In this document: positions 45,342 through 54,723 of the stretch, piece by piece
Position numbering within the stretch: position 1 is the first letter of the stretch
How the letters are laid out: each line of letters starts with the position of its first letter
From: Rhodococcus sp. SBT000017
GTDB lineage: Bacteria > Actinomycetota > Actinomycetes > Mycobacteriales > Mycobacteriaceae
Direction of reading: 5' to 3'
Assembly (NCBI RefSeq): GCF_003688915.1
Contig: NZ_REFU01000002.1
Location: forward strand, 620,001 to 684,000
DNA: 64,000 nt
The notes under the pieces: model-generated
Database searches by the model: none
Seen by the model: the letters and a program-made list of their open reading frames with translations, nothing else
Told to the model about the DNA's origin: nothing
Made by a program: the position numbers and the translations under genes

Positions 45342-46100
45342 TCATCCGATGGTCTGCGGGACGAACATGATGGTCAGTTGGGTGATGAACACGTTGATGA
45401 CGAAGCACGCCACTACCCCTAGGACCACGGTGGCGTTGACAGATGTGGCCACACCTTTGGGGCCACCTTTCGTGGACAGGCCCCGATGACACGCGATTGT
45501 CACGACCACGAGACCGAACACCACTGACTTGATCAGCGCTACAAGGATGTCCGCCGATGATGCGAACGATGCGAACGATGCGACGTAGCTCCCCGGCGTG
45601 ATGCCCTGGACGTTGACGCTAAGGATGTAGCCGGCCACGAGACCGGTAAACACGATGAGCATGCATAACATCGGAGCGACGATGAGAACCGCGACGAATC
45701 GAGGTGCGACGAGTCGACGTGTCGAATTTAGTCCGAGCGTCTCCATGGCATCGATTTCTTCACGGACGGTGCGTGCGCCAAGGTCAGAGGCGATGGCCGA
45801 CCCTGCCGCACCACCGAGCAGGAGCGCGGTGACGATCGGTGCCCCCTGCTGAATGATCCCGAGTCCACCGGCGGCTCCGGCGATAGATGTGGCCCCGACC
45901 TGCTGGGTTAGACTTCCGACCTGCACCGAGACGATAACGCCGAACGGGATCGCGACCAGGATCGCTGGCAACGTCGTTACGGTGATGACGAACCACGTCT
46001 GTGTGACAAACTCCCGAAACGGAAACCGTCCGGTGACAATATCGCGCACGGCCCACCGCAATGCCTGGCCGGCGAGGGCAATCGAATTTCCAAAGGTCAC
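45342..46100 (-). CDS. yrbEA: YrbE/MlaE-type permease A (second operon)
   Basis: A 252-residue MlaE-family permease with the block TVREEIDAMETLGLNSTRRL and about five membrane helices. It is the first gene of the operon and starts with a GTG at 46,100. Upstream there is a perfect palindrome but no ATPase gene; in the first operon the ATPase sits exactly in this position. Confidence 0.9.
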   Translation of the reverse strand: MTFGNSIALAGQALRWAVRDIVTGRFPFREFVTQTWFVITVTTLPAILVAIPFGVIVSVQVGSLTQQVGATSIAGAAGGLGIIQQGAPIVTALLLGGAAGSAIASDLGARTVREEIDAMETLGLNSTRRLVAPRFVAVLIVAPMLCMLIVFTGLVAGYILSVNVQGITPGSYVASFASFASSADILVALIKSVVFGLVVVTIACHRGLSTKGGPKGVATSVNATVVLGVVACFVINVFITQLTIMFVPQTIG

Positions 46101-46196
46101 AAGACTGGCTGTCGCTCGACCAGCAATTTCTGTATAGATACCGGTCTCTCCTCTTCTGTCTGCGCAGCTCGTCGCGATAAGGTGTTCGCACAGTAT

Positions 46197-46215
46197 CAGG
46201 TACGTGCAGTACCTG
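46197..46215. promoter_or_regulatory. Palindromic operator candidate for the second mce operon
   Basis: A perfect 7-bp inverted repeat, CAGGTAC-GTGCA-GTACCTG, about 100 bp upstream of the first permease gene. Spacing and symmetry suit a TetR- or GntR-type repressor dimer. The regulator is not adjacent. Confidence 0.6.
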
Positions 46216-46344
46216 GTACATGGTTTCGGGTAATCCCCGTCGGATTAATCACCTGAGAGGTTGGCGTGTCCCCAAGTGAACGGAGCCATCTCGATTTAGA
46301 GCCTTGACCCGGATCGAGCCGGGAGCGATCTTCCACTCCGAACT

Positions 46345-46631
46345 TGCCGTATGTACCTCGCGGGCTTACCGGGCTCTCGTGAGCTCTCCGCGGATGCGGT
46401 CTTCGCGGGGTGTTGTGGGGCAACAGTATGGCCGAAAGTTTCTTCGCTGATTTCAAGAACGAATGCGTCTACCGAACGATCTACTCCACCAAAAGCAAAG
46501 CACGACAAGACATCGTCAGATACATCGACGGCTTCTACAGTTCACAACACCGCCATTCGGCGCTCGGGTACCGAACCCCGAACGCTGTCCACTACAGTTA
46601 CGGGCAGTCCGCAAACGCGGCTTCAGAATAG
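46345..46631 (+). pseudogene. IS3-family OrfB C-terminal fragment
   Basis: NSMAESFFADFKNECVYRT and FYSSQHRHSALGYRTPN are typical IS3 OrfB C-terminal sequence. The region before it (TSRAYRALVSS) is in another frame, and nothing upstream of that is present. It borders the second mce operon on its promoter side. Confidence 0.8.
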
Positions 46632-46777
46632 TCATCTCCAGTGTCGGAAATCCTCGCGGCAGATCAACCCCACGCACGGCATCCGACCGTGATCGTCGGC
46701 GAACGCGGGTACAACCGCTGCCGTTGGTACCGTTGGGGTGAACCTCACGCCTCAATAACGTGTCCCTATGGTTTCTG

Positions 46778-47974
46778 TCAAGCTGCGTGAGCTGCGGGCG
46801 GTTGGTACAGGGTCTTGTTCTTGAGCATGGCGTACAGGACGTCGCATCGGCGTCGAGCGAGGCAGATGAGCGCGGCGTTGTGTTTCCTGCCTTCGGCTCG
46901 CTTGCGGTCGTAGTAGGCGCGACTGGTGGGGTCGTGCAGCGCGGCGAAGGCCGAAAGGAACAACGCGCGTTTGAGTTTGCGGTTTCCTGATCACGCTAAA
47001 TGCTCACCTCGGATCGAGGTGCCGGATCGGTGGGTCACGGGTGCGATGCCGGCGTAGGCGGCCAGGTGTCCTGCTGATTTGAATGCCGATCCGTCACCGA
47101 CTTCGAGAAGGATGCGTGCGGCAGTCCTGACTCCGACGCCTGGCATCGAGATCAGGAGCGAGGAAAGAGGGTGGGCACCGAGCATCCTCTCGACGTCCGA
47201 GCCAACTGTGTTGCGTTGCTGCAGTGTCTCTTTGAGCGAGTCCGCCAGTTTGGGTAGAACAGTCTCGGCAGCCGCAGACCCGGGCACTACTACCGTCTGA
47301 GCCTCGAGTGCGGCGTAGATCTCCGCAACCAGTCTTGCCCCCATCCTGAGCGCGTTTTTGGCGGCGAAGCGGTCAGTTTCCGCTTACCAGCAGCGCGGAT
47401 GCCGCCGGGGCTACCGCAGCGGGACAGGATCTCGAGCACTGCCGGGTGTGTCACACGCGGTCCGAGGACTCGTTCGAGCGCGGGGTGAATGCCGGTCAGC
47501 AGTCCGCGGATTCGGTTGCTGACGCGGGTTGCTTCACCGGCGAGATCGTCATCGAAACCGATCAGCACACCGAGCTCGGCGAGTGTGTCATCACCGGTAT
47601 CGACTCGTCGCAGCGTGTGGGGCATGGTCCGGGCCGTGTCGGCGATGATGAACGCAGGCCCGCGCATCAGTTTTGGCTTGCCCTGGATACAGATCTGCGA
47701 TGCGGCGCATCGACAGACCCGGTAGGGACGCGAACTGGTGCTCGCAGGATCGGGAGACGGTGACCGGCAGGGCGTCGCCGATCGTATTAGGCTGATCGAC
47801 GACGATCAACAGCGGCCCGCGCGTGGCGAGGCGGTCGAACACTGTGCGCAGGCGGGCCTCGTCATTGGGTAGGGCTTTGCCGTACAGACGGGTTCCGTCG
47901 ACGGCGAGACCGACGGCGTGATGTTCGGATTTTCCCACGTCGATGCCGCAAAACACGGCGTAGCTCGTGGCCAT
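46778..47974 (-). pseudogene. IS110-family transposase with several frameshifts
   Basis: It begins with FCGIDVGKSEHHAVGLAVDG (the DEDD N-terminal domain) and continues in other frames with ELGVLIGFDDDLAGEATRVS, LISMPGVGVRTAARILLEVG and AGHLAAYAGIAPVTHRSGTS. It ends FLSAFAALHDPTSRAYYDRK. At least three frame changes break it. IS110 recombinases use a non-coding bridge RNA upstream; any such RNA would lie at about 47,975-48,110 and is not testable by eye. Confidence 0.85.
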
Positions 47975-48412
47975 GAAGCAGTCCTTCGTCCGGTCACCGA
48001 TCCGACGTCAACACCCGGCGACAGCCCCCCACCCCCCCCGGATCATCGATGACAGGGGCGAGAAGTCATACCGGGTCTGGCTACCGTAGCCCTCGGTTTC
48101 AAGTATCAGCTAGAAGATAACGGGCCTGGCCCGATAGCGCACACGACGCGGCCGTCGAGCCGAAAACGGTGACCGCGAACATCGAAGGCTTCCGTCGGCG
48201 GCTGAATTGTTGTCGGCGCGGGGCAGAGATCAGGGTCTGTTGCCGAGCAACGACACGGCATCGATGCAGCGTCCACCGAGAGGCGTTCGACTGTTCCGTC
48301 CGGCAACTCTTCGGTCGTTCGGTGCCTCCGCACGCCTGCGGCGATCCGGCACGAGAGGCTGCAGCACAGTGCGATGCACCGTCTACCGCGCGCCGTCGAA
48401 CGACGATGGGCA
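47975..48412. other. Intergenic region after IS110; no convincing gene
   Basis: It contains a C-rich run (about 48,025-48,041) and one weak minus-strand open frame (48,106-48,333, MRRHRTTEELPDGTVERLSV) with no recognised family. I see no promoter or RNA gene I can support. Confidence 0.4.
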
Positions 48413-49477
48413 TCATCTCGTGATGGCGGACAGCGAGCGTGAAGCAGACTCCAGGGACTCCACCAGGATCAGCTCGAGTGCAGGCAGTTCGGCAGCCGAC
48501 ACGGCCACCGCAGCTGCGCGTGTTCGCACATCGAGACCGCGTTGTGTTCCGGCGCGGGCAGTTTCGGTCCAGGCCTGGGCGCAGTGATCGGCGGCCACCG
48601 CGAGGTCTGCGGTAGCGGGATCCCCGGTCAGACGTGCAATCTCGGTACAGCCGTCGGCGAGAAGCCGACGAAAGAGCCCGCCTCCGGTTCCGGCCTTTTC
48701 GATGAAGATACCGAGACTGAACAGCAACGTCTCGAGGTCATCGGGCGGAAGGTCGACCCAGCTCTTGACGTCGGTTGCCAGCTGGTCGACCGCGGCCAAT
48801 CCTTCGGCACCGGCCGCTGGTACGTGGTCGGCTATTCCCGGTGTCGATGGGGCGCGCATGCTGGCGGCGGATCGGGCAAAGGCCGCGGCCGCGGCAGTAG
48901 ACACGGGCGGCAGTGTCTGCGGCCATGTGATTCGGTACGTGCAGTGACGTGTCGGTTGCGGGAACGAGGTGGAAGATCGCGCCCGAGCGAGCGCGTCGAG
49001 CGGGATCTCCTGCACATCGGCCCGATCGTTGTCGACGACCGAGGCAGTCCCCCCGATCTCGTCGTAGCCGATCACCACGATGTCGTGACGACTCATCTGC
49101 AGTTTCACCCGTAGGTAGGGCAGCTCAGCGATATCGGCCCAGACCAGACTGGGTCGTCCCGCATCGATGTCGTCGCGAACCCATGACCATCCCTCAGCGG
49201 GATCGTCGGTCGTGAGAACCTCGACTTGTCCGCCGAGCCTGCGCGGTAAGTCGATCTCGAAGTCGGCACCGCGGCCGACCAGGTACATCGGTGGGACCAG
49301 GTCGTCCGATCGCAGGTAGGACAAACCCAGATCACCACCCAGTGCGAACACCAACCCCTCGTCGGGTGGTCCGTCCCATCCCAGACCATGCCACTGGAGA
49401 AGGTCTCGCATTGCACCTGACCCGCAGTGCCCTCCCATCCGGTGGGGATAGTTCTCGATCAGAGTCGTGTGGGTCAC
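48413..49477 (-). CDS. BtrH-like cysteine-dependent acyltransferase/peptidase-fold protein
   Basis: A 354-residue protein. The N-terminal BtrH-type domain (about residues 1-180) has GGHCGSGAMRDLLQWHG with a likely catalytic cysteine and MSRHDIVVIGYDE with a likely histidine. The C-terminal half is helical and matches the domain usually found with BtrH_N. BtrH moves an amino-acyl group from a carrier protein in butirosin synthesis. Here there is no carrier gene nearby; it may process an acyl-thioester of the oxidised substrate. GTG start, 46 bp before the SDR gene. Confidence 0.75.
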   Translation of the reverse strand: MTHTTLIENYPHRMGGHCGSGAMRDLLQWHGLGWDGPPDEGLVFALGGDLGLSYLRSDDLVPPMYLVGRGADFEIDLPRRLGGQVEVLTTDDPAEGWSWVRDDIDAGRPSLVWADIAELPYLRVKLQMSRHDIVVIGYDEIGGTASVVDNDRADVQEIPLDALARARSSTSFPQPTRHCTYRITWPQTLPPVSTAAAAAFARSAASMRAPSTPGIADHVPAAGAEGLAAVDQLATDVKSWVDLPPDDLETLLFSLGIFIEKAGTGGGLFRRLLADGCTEIARLTGDPATADLAVAADHCAQAWTETARAGTQRGLDVRTRAAAVAVSAAELPALELILVESLESASRSLSAITR

Positions 49478-49523
49478 TGTGGCTGCCTTTCGGGTGGATG
49501 GTCGAGCGCGCGTGTCGGCACGC

Positions 49524-50360
49524 TCAGCTGTTCCGGATTCTGTCGAGATACGTTCGGCGAGCAGCCATGTCGACGTCCGCGAGGAACACCGAATCTGTGT
49601 TCAGGGCCGCACCCAGTCCGGTCGCCAGACGCCGGGGGACGAATTTCACCGCCGCGACCATTGCGCCGGCGAGACGGGTGACGCGGACGAAGGGGCGTGG
49701 ATTCTCGATCAGATCTGCTGTCGCGCGGGCGATCTCCTCCGGCTCGGCGTTGCGTAATCCCTTTGCGCCGGCGGTTCCGGCGACGAGTTCGGTGTTGGTG
49801 AACGTCGGGCGGACTGTGGACAGTCGAACCCCTGACTTGCGGTACTCCAGTCGTGCGGCCTCTGTGAATCCGATGACTGCGAACTTGGTAGCGCAGTAGG
49901 TCGCCAAACCAGGTACCGCGAGCTCGCCGGCCAATGACGCAGTGTTGATGATGTGTCCGGTGCGGCGCGGCAGCATGCGCTGAAGAGCCAGTTTGGTCCC
50001 GAAGATGACCCCCAGGACATTGATCTCGACTTGCCGCCGGGTTACTGCATCGTCCTCTTCGTGGGCGTGGCCGGTAGGCATGATGCCCGCGTTGTTGATC
50101 AGGATGTCGAGGGGTCCGAGTTCACGTTCGACCAGGTCCAGAAACGTTGTGAACGAGTCAGGTTCGGTGACGTCGAGTCGGGTGACGACCTTCACCCCGA
50201 GTTCGGCGGCGGCCTCCTTCGCACGTGCCTCGTCGATGTCGCCGATGGCGACCCGGTGGCCTCGTCGAATCAACTCCTTCGCTGTCTGATAGCCGATGCC
50301 GCGAGCTCCACCTGTGATCGCCACGGTCCTGGCGGGGGTGTGAGGTGCGTTGTTCATCAT
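49524..50360 (-). CDS. Short-chain dehydrogenase/reductase
   Basis: A 278-residue classical SDR: AITGGARGIGYQTAKEL at the cofactor site, NNAGIMPTGH, and the Ser-Tyr-Lys set in NTASLAGELAVPGLATYCATK. The C-terminal part (RRLATGLGAAL) is basic. It probably oxidises an alcohol made by the CYP153 system. The ATG at 50,360 has AAGGAG upstream. Confidence 0.88.
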   Translation of the reverse strand: MMNNAPHTPARTVAITGGARGIGYQTAKELIRRGHRVAIGDIDEARAKEAAAELGVKVVTRLDVTEPDSFTTFLDLVERELGPLDILINNAGIMPTGHAHEEDDAVTRRQVEINVLGVIFGTKLALQRMLPRRTGHIINTASLAGELAVPGLATYCATKFAVIGFTEAARLEYRKSGVRLSTVRPTFTNTELVAGTAGAKGLRNAEPEEIARATADLIENPRPFVRVTRLAGAMVAAVKFVPRRLATGLGAALNTDSVFLADVDMAARRTYLDRIRNS

Positions 50361-50749
50361 GCTGCGCTCCTTGCATAGATAAGAGACATCGGTAGACGCC
50401 GTTCGGGCCGCTCTCGCGGTAGCGGCTGCGCACACAGGAGAGGGATATGGGTATCGCGCGGCGTCTCGTGCCCGGGGAGGCGTTCGGATCGGTCGTTCAT
50501 CGGCCGCAACCCCAGCGGCAGAACGGGTCTCGTCTGTTCGGTGCAACTTCCGGTGCCCGGCCTCAACACGGCCGCGCCGACGAGACAGTCATGTGGCACA
50601 GCTCTGCCAGCAGGTGTCGGCTCACCCGATTCGAAGGTGTCCGAGGCGGTCCGAGTGTTCACGATCGCGATTGTTCGCGGAGAGAGCTCCGACCGATCGG
50701 CAGTCGGCCGCGATACGGGGTTCGGCGCGTATGTTCTCACCGCTTGTGT
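50361..50749. other. Intergenic region, no supported gene
   Basis: It separates the SDR from the transglutaminase-like gene. Open frames here lack start signals or family features. A promoter for the SDR-BtrH pair is expected near 50,370-50,450 but I cannot point to boxes. Confidence 0.4.
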
Positions 50750-51496
50750 TCATCGAGACTCCCGCGGCGAGTTTCGATCCCCGGGAGTTTCGCCCGGCCG
50801 GGTGCGGCCGGTGAAAACATCATCGAGTGGGTGAGCGCCCGTGAAGATCGTGGGGCCGTAGGCGTGCCGAAGCACCGTCAAGATCGCGTTCAAGGGTAGG
50901 TCATCGAAGACTCCTCGCTCGCGGACATACTCCATGTGCTGAGCTCCGTCTGCGGTGAAGGCATGCATGAGAGCATCGCGATCGCCGTCGAATTCCACTG
51001 GCGGCACGCCGAAACGAGCGCACAACTCGACATTGAATGCCGGCGTGGCCTTCAACCACCGGCCCTCGATGTAGAGGCGACTGTAGCCGTGGTAGACGAA
51101 CAGGTCGGTGCCGCCCATCAGCGTGCGCAACGTCTCGGTCTGCAGGTGATTTCGGACGTCGGCGAAACCGAGCAGTGCCGGGATACCCGCCGCCCGGCAC
51201 ACTGCGGTCAACAGCACCGCCTTCGGGACGCAGTAAGCGCGCCCGGCCTCGAGGACGAAGCTCGCTCGATAGTGGGCCGGATCGTCCGACACGGTGTACG
51301 GGTCGTACCAGATTCGGTCGCGGACGGCGGCGAAGAGGCGTCTGGCCTTGTCACGGTCGCTGCTCGCATCCCCGATTGCCGCGGCGGTGAACGCCCGCAC
51401 GGATTCGTGCTCGATGTCGAGGAAGTCCGTTGCTCCCAGATACGCGTGCGGTGGCTGCGTAGTATGTGCCCCGGGCGGGCGGTCTGTCATGGTCAT
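50750..51496 (-). CDS. Transglutaminase-like superfamily protein
   Basis: A 248-residue protein. The papain-like core has RAYCVPKAVLLTAVCRAAGI (catalytic-cysteine helix) and FVYHGYSRLYIEGRWLKATP (histidine strand). The usual aspartate position reads TPAF, so the triad may be unconventional. Related proteins act as peptidases or amide/thioester-processing enzymes. It lies between the CYP153 electron-transfer genes and the SDR. Start at the ATG 51,496. Confidence 0.78.
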   Translation of the reverse strand: MTMTDRPPGAHTTQPPHAYLGATDFLDIEHESVRAFTAAAIGDASSDRDKARRLFAAVRDRIWYDPYTVSDDPAHYRASFVLEAGRAYCVPKAVLLTAVCRAAGIPALLGFADVRNHLQTETLRTLMGGTDLFVYHGYSRLYIEGRWLKATPAFNVELCARFGVPPVEFDGDRDALMHAFTADGAQHMEYVRERGVFDDLPLNAILTVLRHAYGPTIFTGAHPLDDVFTGRTRPGETPGDRNSPRESR

Positions 51497-51559
51497 CGCC
51501 GATGTTCCCTTCTCTGAGCAAACCGGTTGCTGTTGTGTGCACAACGACCGAAGGATCGG

Positions 51560-52768
51560 TCAGTTGCGCGCGAGTCCGCCGAGCATCAGGTCTTCGCGTT
51601 GGACGGAGAGTCGCTGGGCGATCACCCGTTTGCTGTACATGAACTCGCGCGGGCGACCTATGCAGTCGGCGGCAATGAGCTCACCGGCCTGGAGATAGAA
51701 GCAACTGAAATCACTGTCACGGGTGGGATCACCACTGAGAACCACTTCGTCGTATCCAGTGTTGAGGCCGGCGATCTGCAGCTTGAAGTGATACTGATCT
51801 GACCAGAACCACGGCAACGCTTCGATTTTTCTGGACTTCCCGCAGGCGGTCGAGGCAGCGACTTTGGCCTGCTCTCCTGCGCTCGAGACGGACTCCAACC
51901 GTAGTCGACGGCCGTAACGGGCCATGTCGTGGCTCGCGCAGTCCCCCGCCGCCATGATGTCGGGGTCGTTGGTCCGAGTGTGATCGTCGATCACGATGCC
52001 GTTGTCGATGACAAGACCCGCGTCGGCGGCGAGGTCGGTGTTCGGCTCGACGCCGACACCGACGATGACCAGATCTGCGAGGATCGATTCCCCGCTGGCC
52101 AAACTGACTTCACGAACCTCACGGTCACCGGACAGGCCTTCGACCATCGCGTTCGTTCTGATGTCGACTCCCTGCTCGCGATGTATCCGCTCGAAGAACG
52201 TCGAAACCTCGGGAGCAGTGACCCGCTCGAGCACACGCCCAGTTGCCTCGAGAACTGTGACCTGCACGCCCAGTGCGCGCAGCGATGCCGCTGTCTCGAG
52301 TCCGATGTAGCCGCCTCCGACGATCACCACCCGCCGGCCAGGGCCGGTGGCCATACGGATCCTCTCGACGTCCGCTGCGGTACGTAGGTAGTAGACCCCG
52401 TGGAGATCGGCCCCGGGAACGGTGAGCCGACGAGGGCGGGCTCCCGTGCACAGCGCGAGCTTGTCGTAAGCCAGCTTCTCCCCGGTGTCGAGAACGACGT
52501 TGCCTTCCGACCGAACGATGGCCTCCACCTGCGCGTTCAGGAGCTGAATACCTTGCTTGGAGTAGAAGTCCGTGCTGCGAATGGCGATATCGTCGAGTAC
52601 GCATTTGCCCGCCAGGTATGCCTTCGACAGCGGGGGGCGTTGATAGGGAGTGGCAGACTCGTTACCGATGAGGACGATCTCGCCTGTCCAACCTTCTTGG
52701 CGCAAACTAGCTGCCAGTTGTGCCCCAGCATGGCTTGCGCCGACGATGATCGCCCGTTGCGATGTCAT
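51560..52768 (-). CDS. Ferredoxin reductase of the CYP153 system
   Basis: A 402-residue FAD/NAD(P)H oxidoreductase: IIVGASHAGAQLAASLR at the FAD site, GGGYIGLETAASLRALG at the NAD site, and DIMAAGDCASHD, the second FAD motif. It passes electrons from NADH to the 2Fe-2S ferredoxin and so to the P450. The ATG overlaps the P450 stop (ATGA). The order ferredoxin-P450-reductase is characteristic of CYP153 operons. Confidence 0.9.
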   Translation of the reverse strand: MTSQRAIIVGASHAGAQLAASLRQEGWTGEIVLIGNESATPYQRPPLSKAYLAGKCVLDDIAIRSTDFYSKQGIQLLNAQVEAIVRSEGNVVLDTGEKLAYDKLALCTGARPRRLTVPGADLHGVYYLRTAADVERIRMATGPGRRVVIVGGGYIGLETAASLRALGVQVTVLEATGRVLERVTAPEVSTFFERIHREQGVDIRTNAMVEGLSGDREVREVSLASGESILADLVIVGVGVEPNTDLAADAGLVIDNGIVIDDHTRTNDPDIMAAGDCASHDMARYGRRLRLESVSSAGEQAKVAASTACGKSRKIEALPWFWSDQYHFKLQIAGLNTGYDEVVLSGDPTRDSDFSCFYLQAGELIAADCIGRPREFMYSKRVIAQRLSVQREDLMLGGLARN

Positions 52769-54153
52769 GCGCTGGAAGTAGGCGTCAGGCGCACCATCAT
52801 CTTGCTGATGCCCCGCACGAAATTCGACTGAACATACTCGGGGTCGCCGACGACCTCGATGTTCTCGAAGCGGGGAAGCAACTCCTCCCACAGAATCCGC
52901 AGCTGCATTTCGGCCAGCCGATTGCCCATACACCGGTGTACACCGAATCCGAACGCGATGTGATTGCGCGCATTGGCACGATCGATGATGAAATCATCAG
53001 GATTCTCGAAAACGCGTTCGTCGCGGTTACCCGAGGCATACCACATCACCAATTTGTCACCCTTGCGGATGAATTGTCCGTTCAGAACGGTGTCGGCTTT
53101 GGCAATTCGGCGCATGTACGCCAAGGGTGTTTGCCATCGGATGATTTCCGAGTTCATGTTGGGGATCAAATCGGGATTGGCCTTCAATTTCTCGAACTGG
53201 TCGGGGAATTGGTTCAACGCAAGAACGCCACCGCTCATCGAGTTACGCGTCGTGTCGTTCCCACCGACGATCAGCAGGACGAGGTTGCCCAGAAATTCCA
53301 TCGGACGATCGATCAGATCCTTGGTGTCCTCGTTGCTCTGCAACATGGTGATCAGATCGAAACCGGACTCTTCCCCTGCAGACCTCCTGGCTGCTTTGTC
53401 ATGCCAGAGAGCGCTGAGGCCACGGGCCATGTCACGCATGCCCTCGAACACCTCGTCGTTGTCCGAGGGCCCACCGTTGGCTTGCTCCATCGAGGTTGCC
53501 AAATCGGACCAGTAGACGAGTTTGCGGCGTTGTTCGTAGGGGAAATCCAGAAGAGTTGCGAGCATCCGAGCTGTCAACTCGATCGAGACATTCTGCACCC
53601 AGTCGAACGGCTCGTTCAAGGGGAGGTCGTCCAATACCTCCCGTACCCGCGATCGGATCAGTCCCTCCATCTCCCGGAGGTTCTTCGGTGCGACAACCCC
53701 CTGGACGGCAGCGCGCTGCTTGTCGTGGCGTGGCGGGTCCATCGCGATGAACATCTCGATATCGAGAAACCGGGGCGGGACGCCGATGACGATGAACGGT
53801 TCGGCCGAGAACACAGCGTGGTTCTTGTCGACGGCCACGATATCGGCATGGCGCGTGACCGACCAGAACGGGCCGAACGGACTGTTGGGTTGGTAATGAA
53901 CCGGTGCCTCGTTCCGCACGCGCTCGAAGTACGACTGCCACCGCCCTTGTCTGTAGAGAAAGGGGTTACTGAGGTCGATGTCGGCGAGCTCGACATCCTC
54001 GACCGGTGGGATGGGACTTTCGACGAAGATCTTCTTGCCATTCGTGCCAGTCACCCACCGTCGGGTCTTGTCGTACAGATGAGCGCCCTGGATCTGCAGC
54101 CCTATAGGGATGGTCGACTGGACCTTGTCGGTGATCGACTCAGAAACTTTCAT
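52765..54153 (-). CDS. Cytochrome P450, CYP153-like terminal hydroxylase
   Basis: A 462-residue P450. The heme-binding loop is FGFGVHRCMGNRLAEMQLR with the cysteine ligand, the I-helix is IVGGNDTTRNS, and the ExxR is in SEIIRWQTP. FIAMDPPRHDKQRAAVQGVV and FDWVQNVSIELTARMLATLL match CYP153 enzymes, which hydroxylate alkanes and alicyclic compounds at unactivated ends. I chose the ATG at 54,153 (MKVSESITDK). It forms an operon with a ferredoxin and a reductase, so a complete monooxygenase is encoded. Confidence 0.9.
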   Translation of the reverse strand: MKVSESITDKVQSTIPIGLQIQGAHLYDKTRRWVTGTNGKKIFVESPIPPVEDVELADIDLSNPFLYRQGRWQSYFERVRNEAPVHYQPNSPFGPFWSVTRHADIVAVDKNHAVFSAEPFIVIGVPPRFLDIEMFIAMDPPRHDKQRAAVQGVVAPKNLREMEGLIRSRVREVLDDLPLNEPFDWVQNVSIELTARMLATLLDFPYEQRRKLVYWSDLATSMEQANGGPSDNDEVFEGMRDMARGLSALWHDKAARRSAGEESGFDLITMLQSNEDTKDLIDRPMEFLGNLVLLIVGGNDTTRNSMSGGVLALNQFPDQFEKLKANPDLIPNMNSEIIRWQTPLAYMRRIAKADTVLNGQFIRKGDKLVMWYASGNRDERVFENPDDFIIDRANARNHIAFGFGVHRCMGNRLAEMQLRILWEELLPRFENIEVVGDPEYVQSNFVRGISKMMVRLTPTSSA

Positions 54154-54177
54154 GCTGTCGTGCCTGCCTTTCACACA

Positions 54178-54498
54178 TCACAATTGGAATTCAGGTGTTC
54201 GAACGATCAGGCCATCCCACGCTTTTGAGGCCACCATCTGGCACGACAACCGAGACGTGGGTTCACGCTCGGGGTTCATAGCCAGCATCTCCTCCTCGTT
54301 GGCACCGGACAGACCCACCTCTCCTGACCACTGCGGGTCGACGATCACATGGCAGGTGCCACAGGCCGTTTCGCCCCCACAGTCTCCATCGATCCCCGGC
54401 ACAGCATTGTCGGTTGCAATCTGCATCAACGATCGACCTTCGACCAAGCCCGCCTCGTGCTTCCCACCATCGTGGGCGACGAAAGTTACAACTGCCAT
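54178..54498 (-). CDS. [2Fe-2S] ferredoxin
   Basis: A 106-residue adrenodoxin/putidaredoxin-type ferredoxin with cluster cysteines in GDCGGETACGTCHVI and LSCQ. It donates electrons to the CYP153 encoded 24 bp downstream. The ATG has GGAG five bases upstream. It is the first gene of the operon; a 64-bp element shared with the AraC gene lies just upstream. Confidence 0.93.
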   Translation of the reverse strand: MAVVTFVAHDGGKHEAGLVEGRSLMQIATDNAVPGIDGDCGGETACGTCHVIVDPQWSGEVGLSGANEEEMLAMNPEREPTSRLSCQMVASKAWDGLIVRTPEFQL

Positions 54499-54532
54499 GT
54501 CAACTCCTCAATTTTCTTCGCGATTGATAACA

Positions 54533-54596
54533 GTGTCGCCGCAAACGTGAATGGCGGCCATGTTCCGTAGAGTCAAAAACTTGTGAATTCGGGTCA
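54533..54596. promoter_or_regulatory. 64-bp conserved element, copy 1 (ferredoxin-CYP153 promoter)
   Basis: It is 56 of 64 bases identical to 60,058-60,121, with cores GTCGCCGCAAACGTG and AAACTTGTGAATTCGGGTCA. It lies 35-98 bp upstream of the ferredoxin start. On the minus strand it includes TTGACT, a plausible -35. A likely binding site of the AraC-type regulator encoded at 60,133. Confidence 0.7.
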
Positions 54597-54723
54597 GACG
54601 GTTCGCCCCAGAGATCCGACCTGAGTCCACTCCAGATGTGGAGTGCGACAACTCTGCGCTCCGCACGAAGGCATCGAGCGGCTGGGCTCCTGTTTCGAAA
54701 TGCGCGCTCACCAAGTACTTCTT

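Noticed and set aside
47975..48110. Annotating an IS110 bridge RNA
   Set aside because: The recombinase is broken and I could not identify the paired guide loops by eye.
50357..50740. A 127-codon minus-strand open frame before the SDR gene
   Set aside because: No ribosome-binding site or recognisable motif, and it overlaps the likely promoter region.
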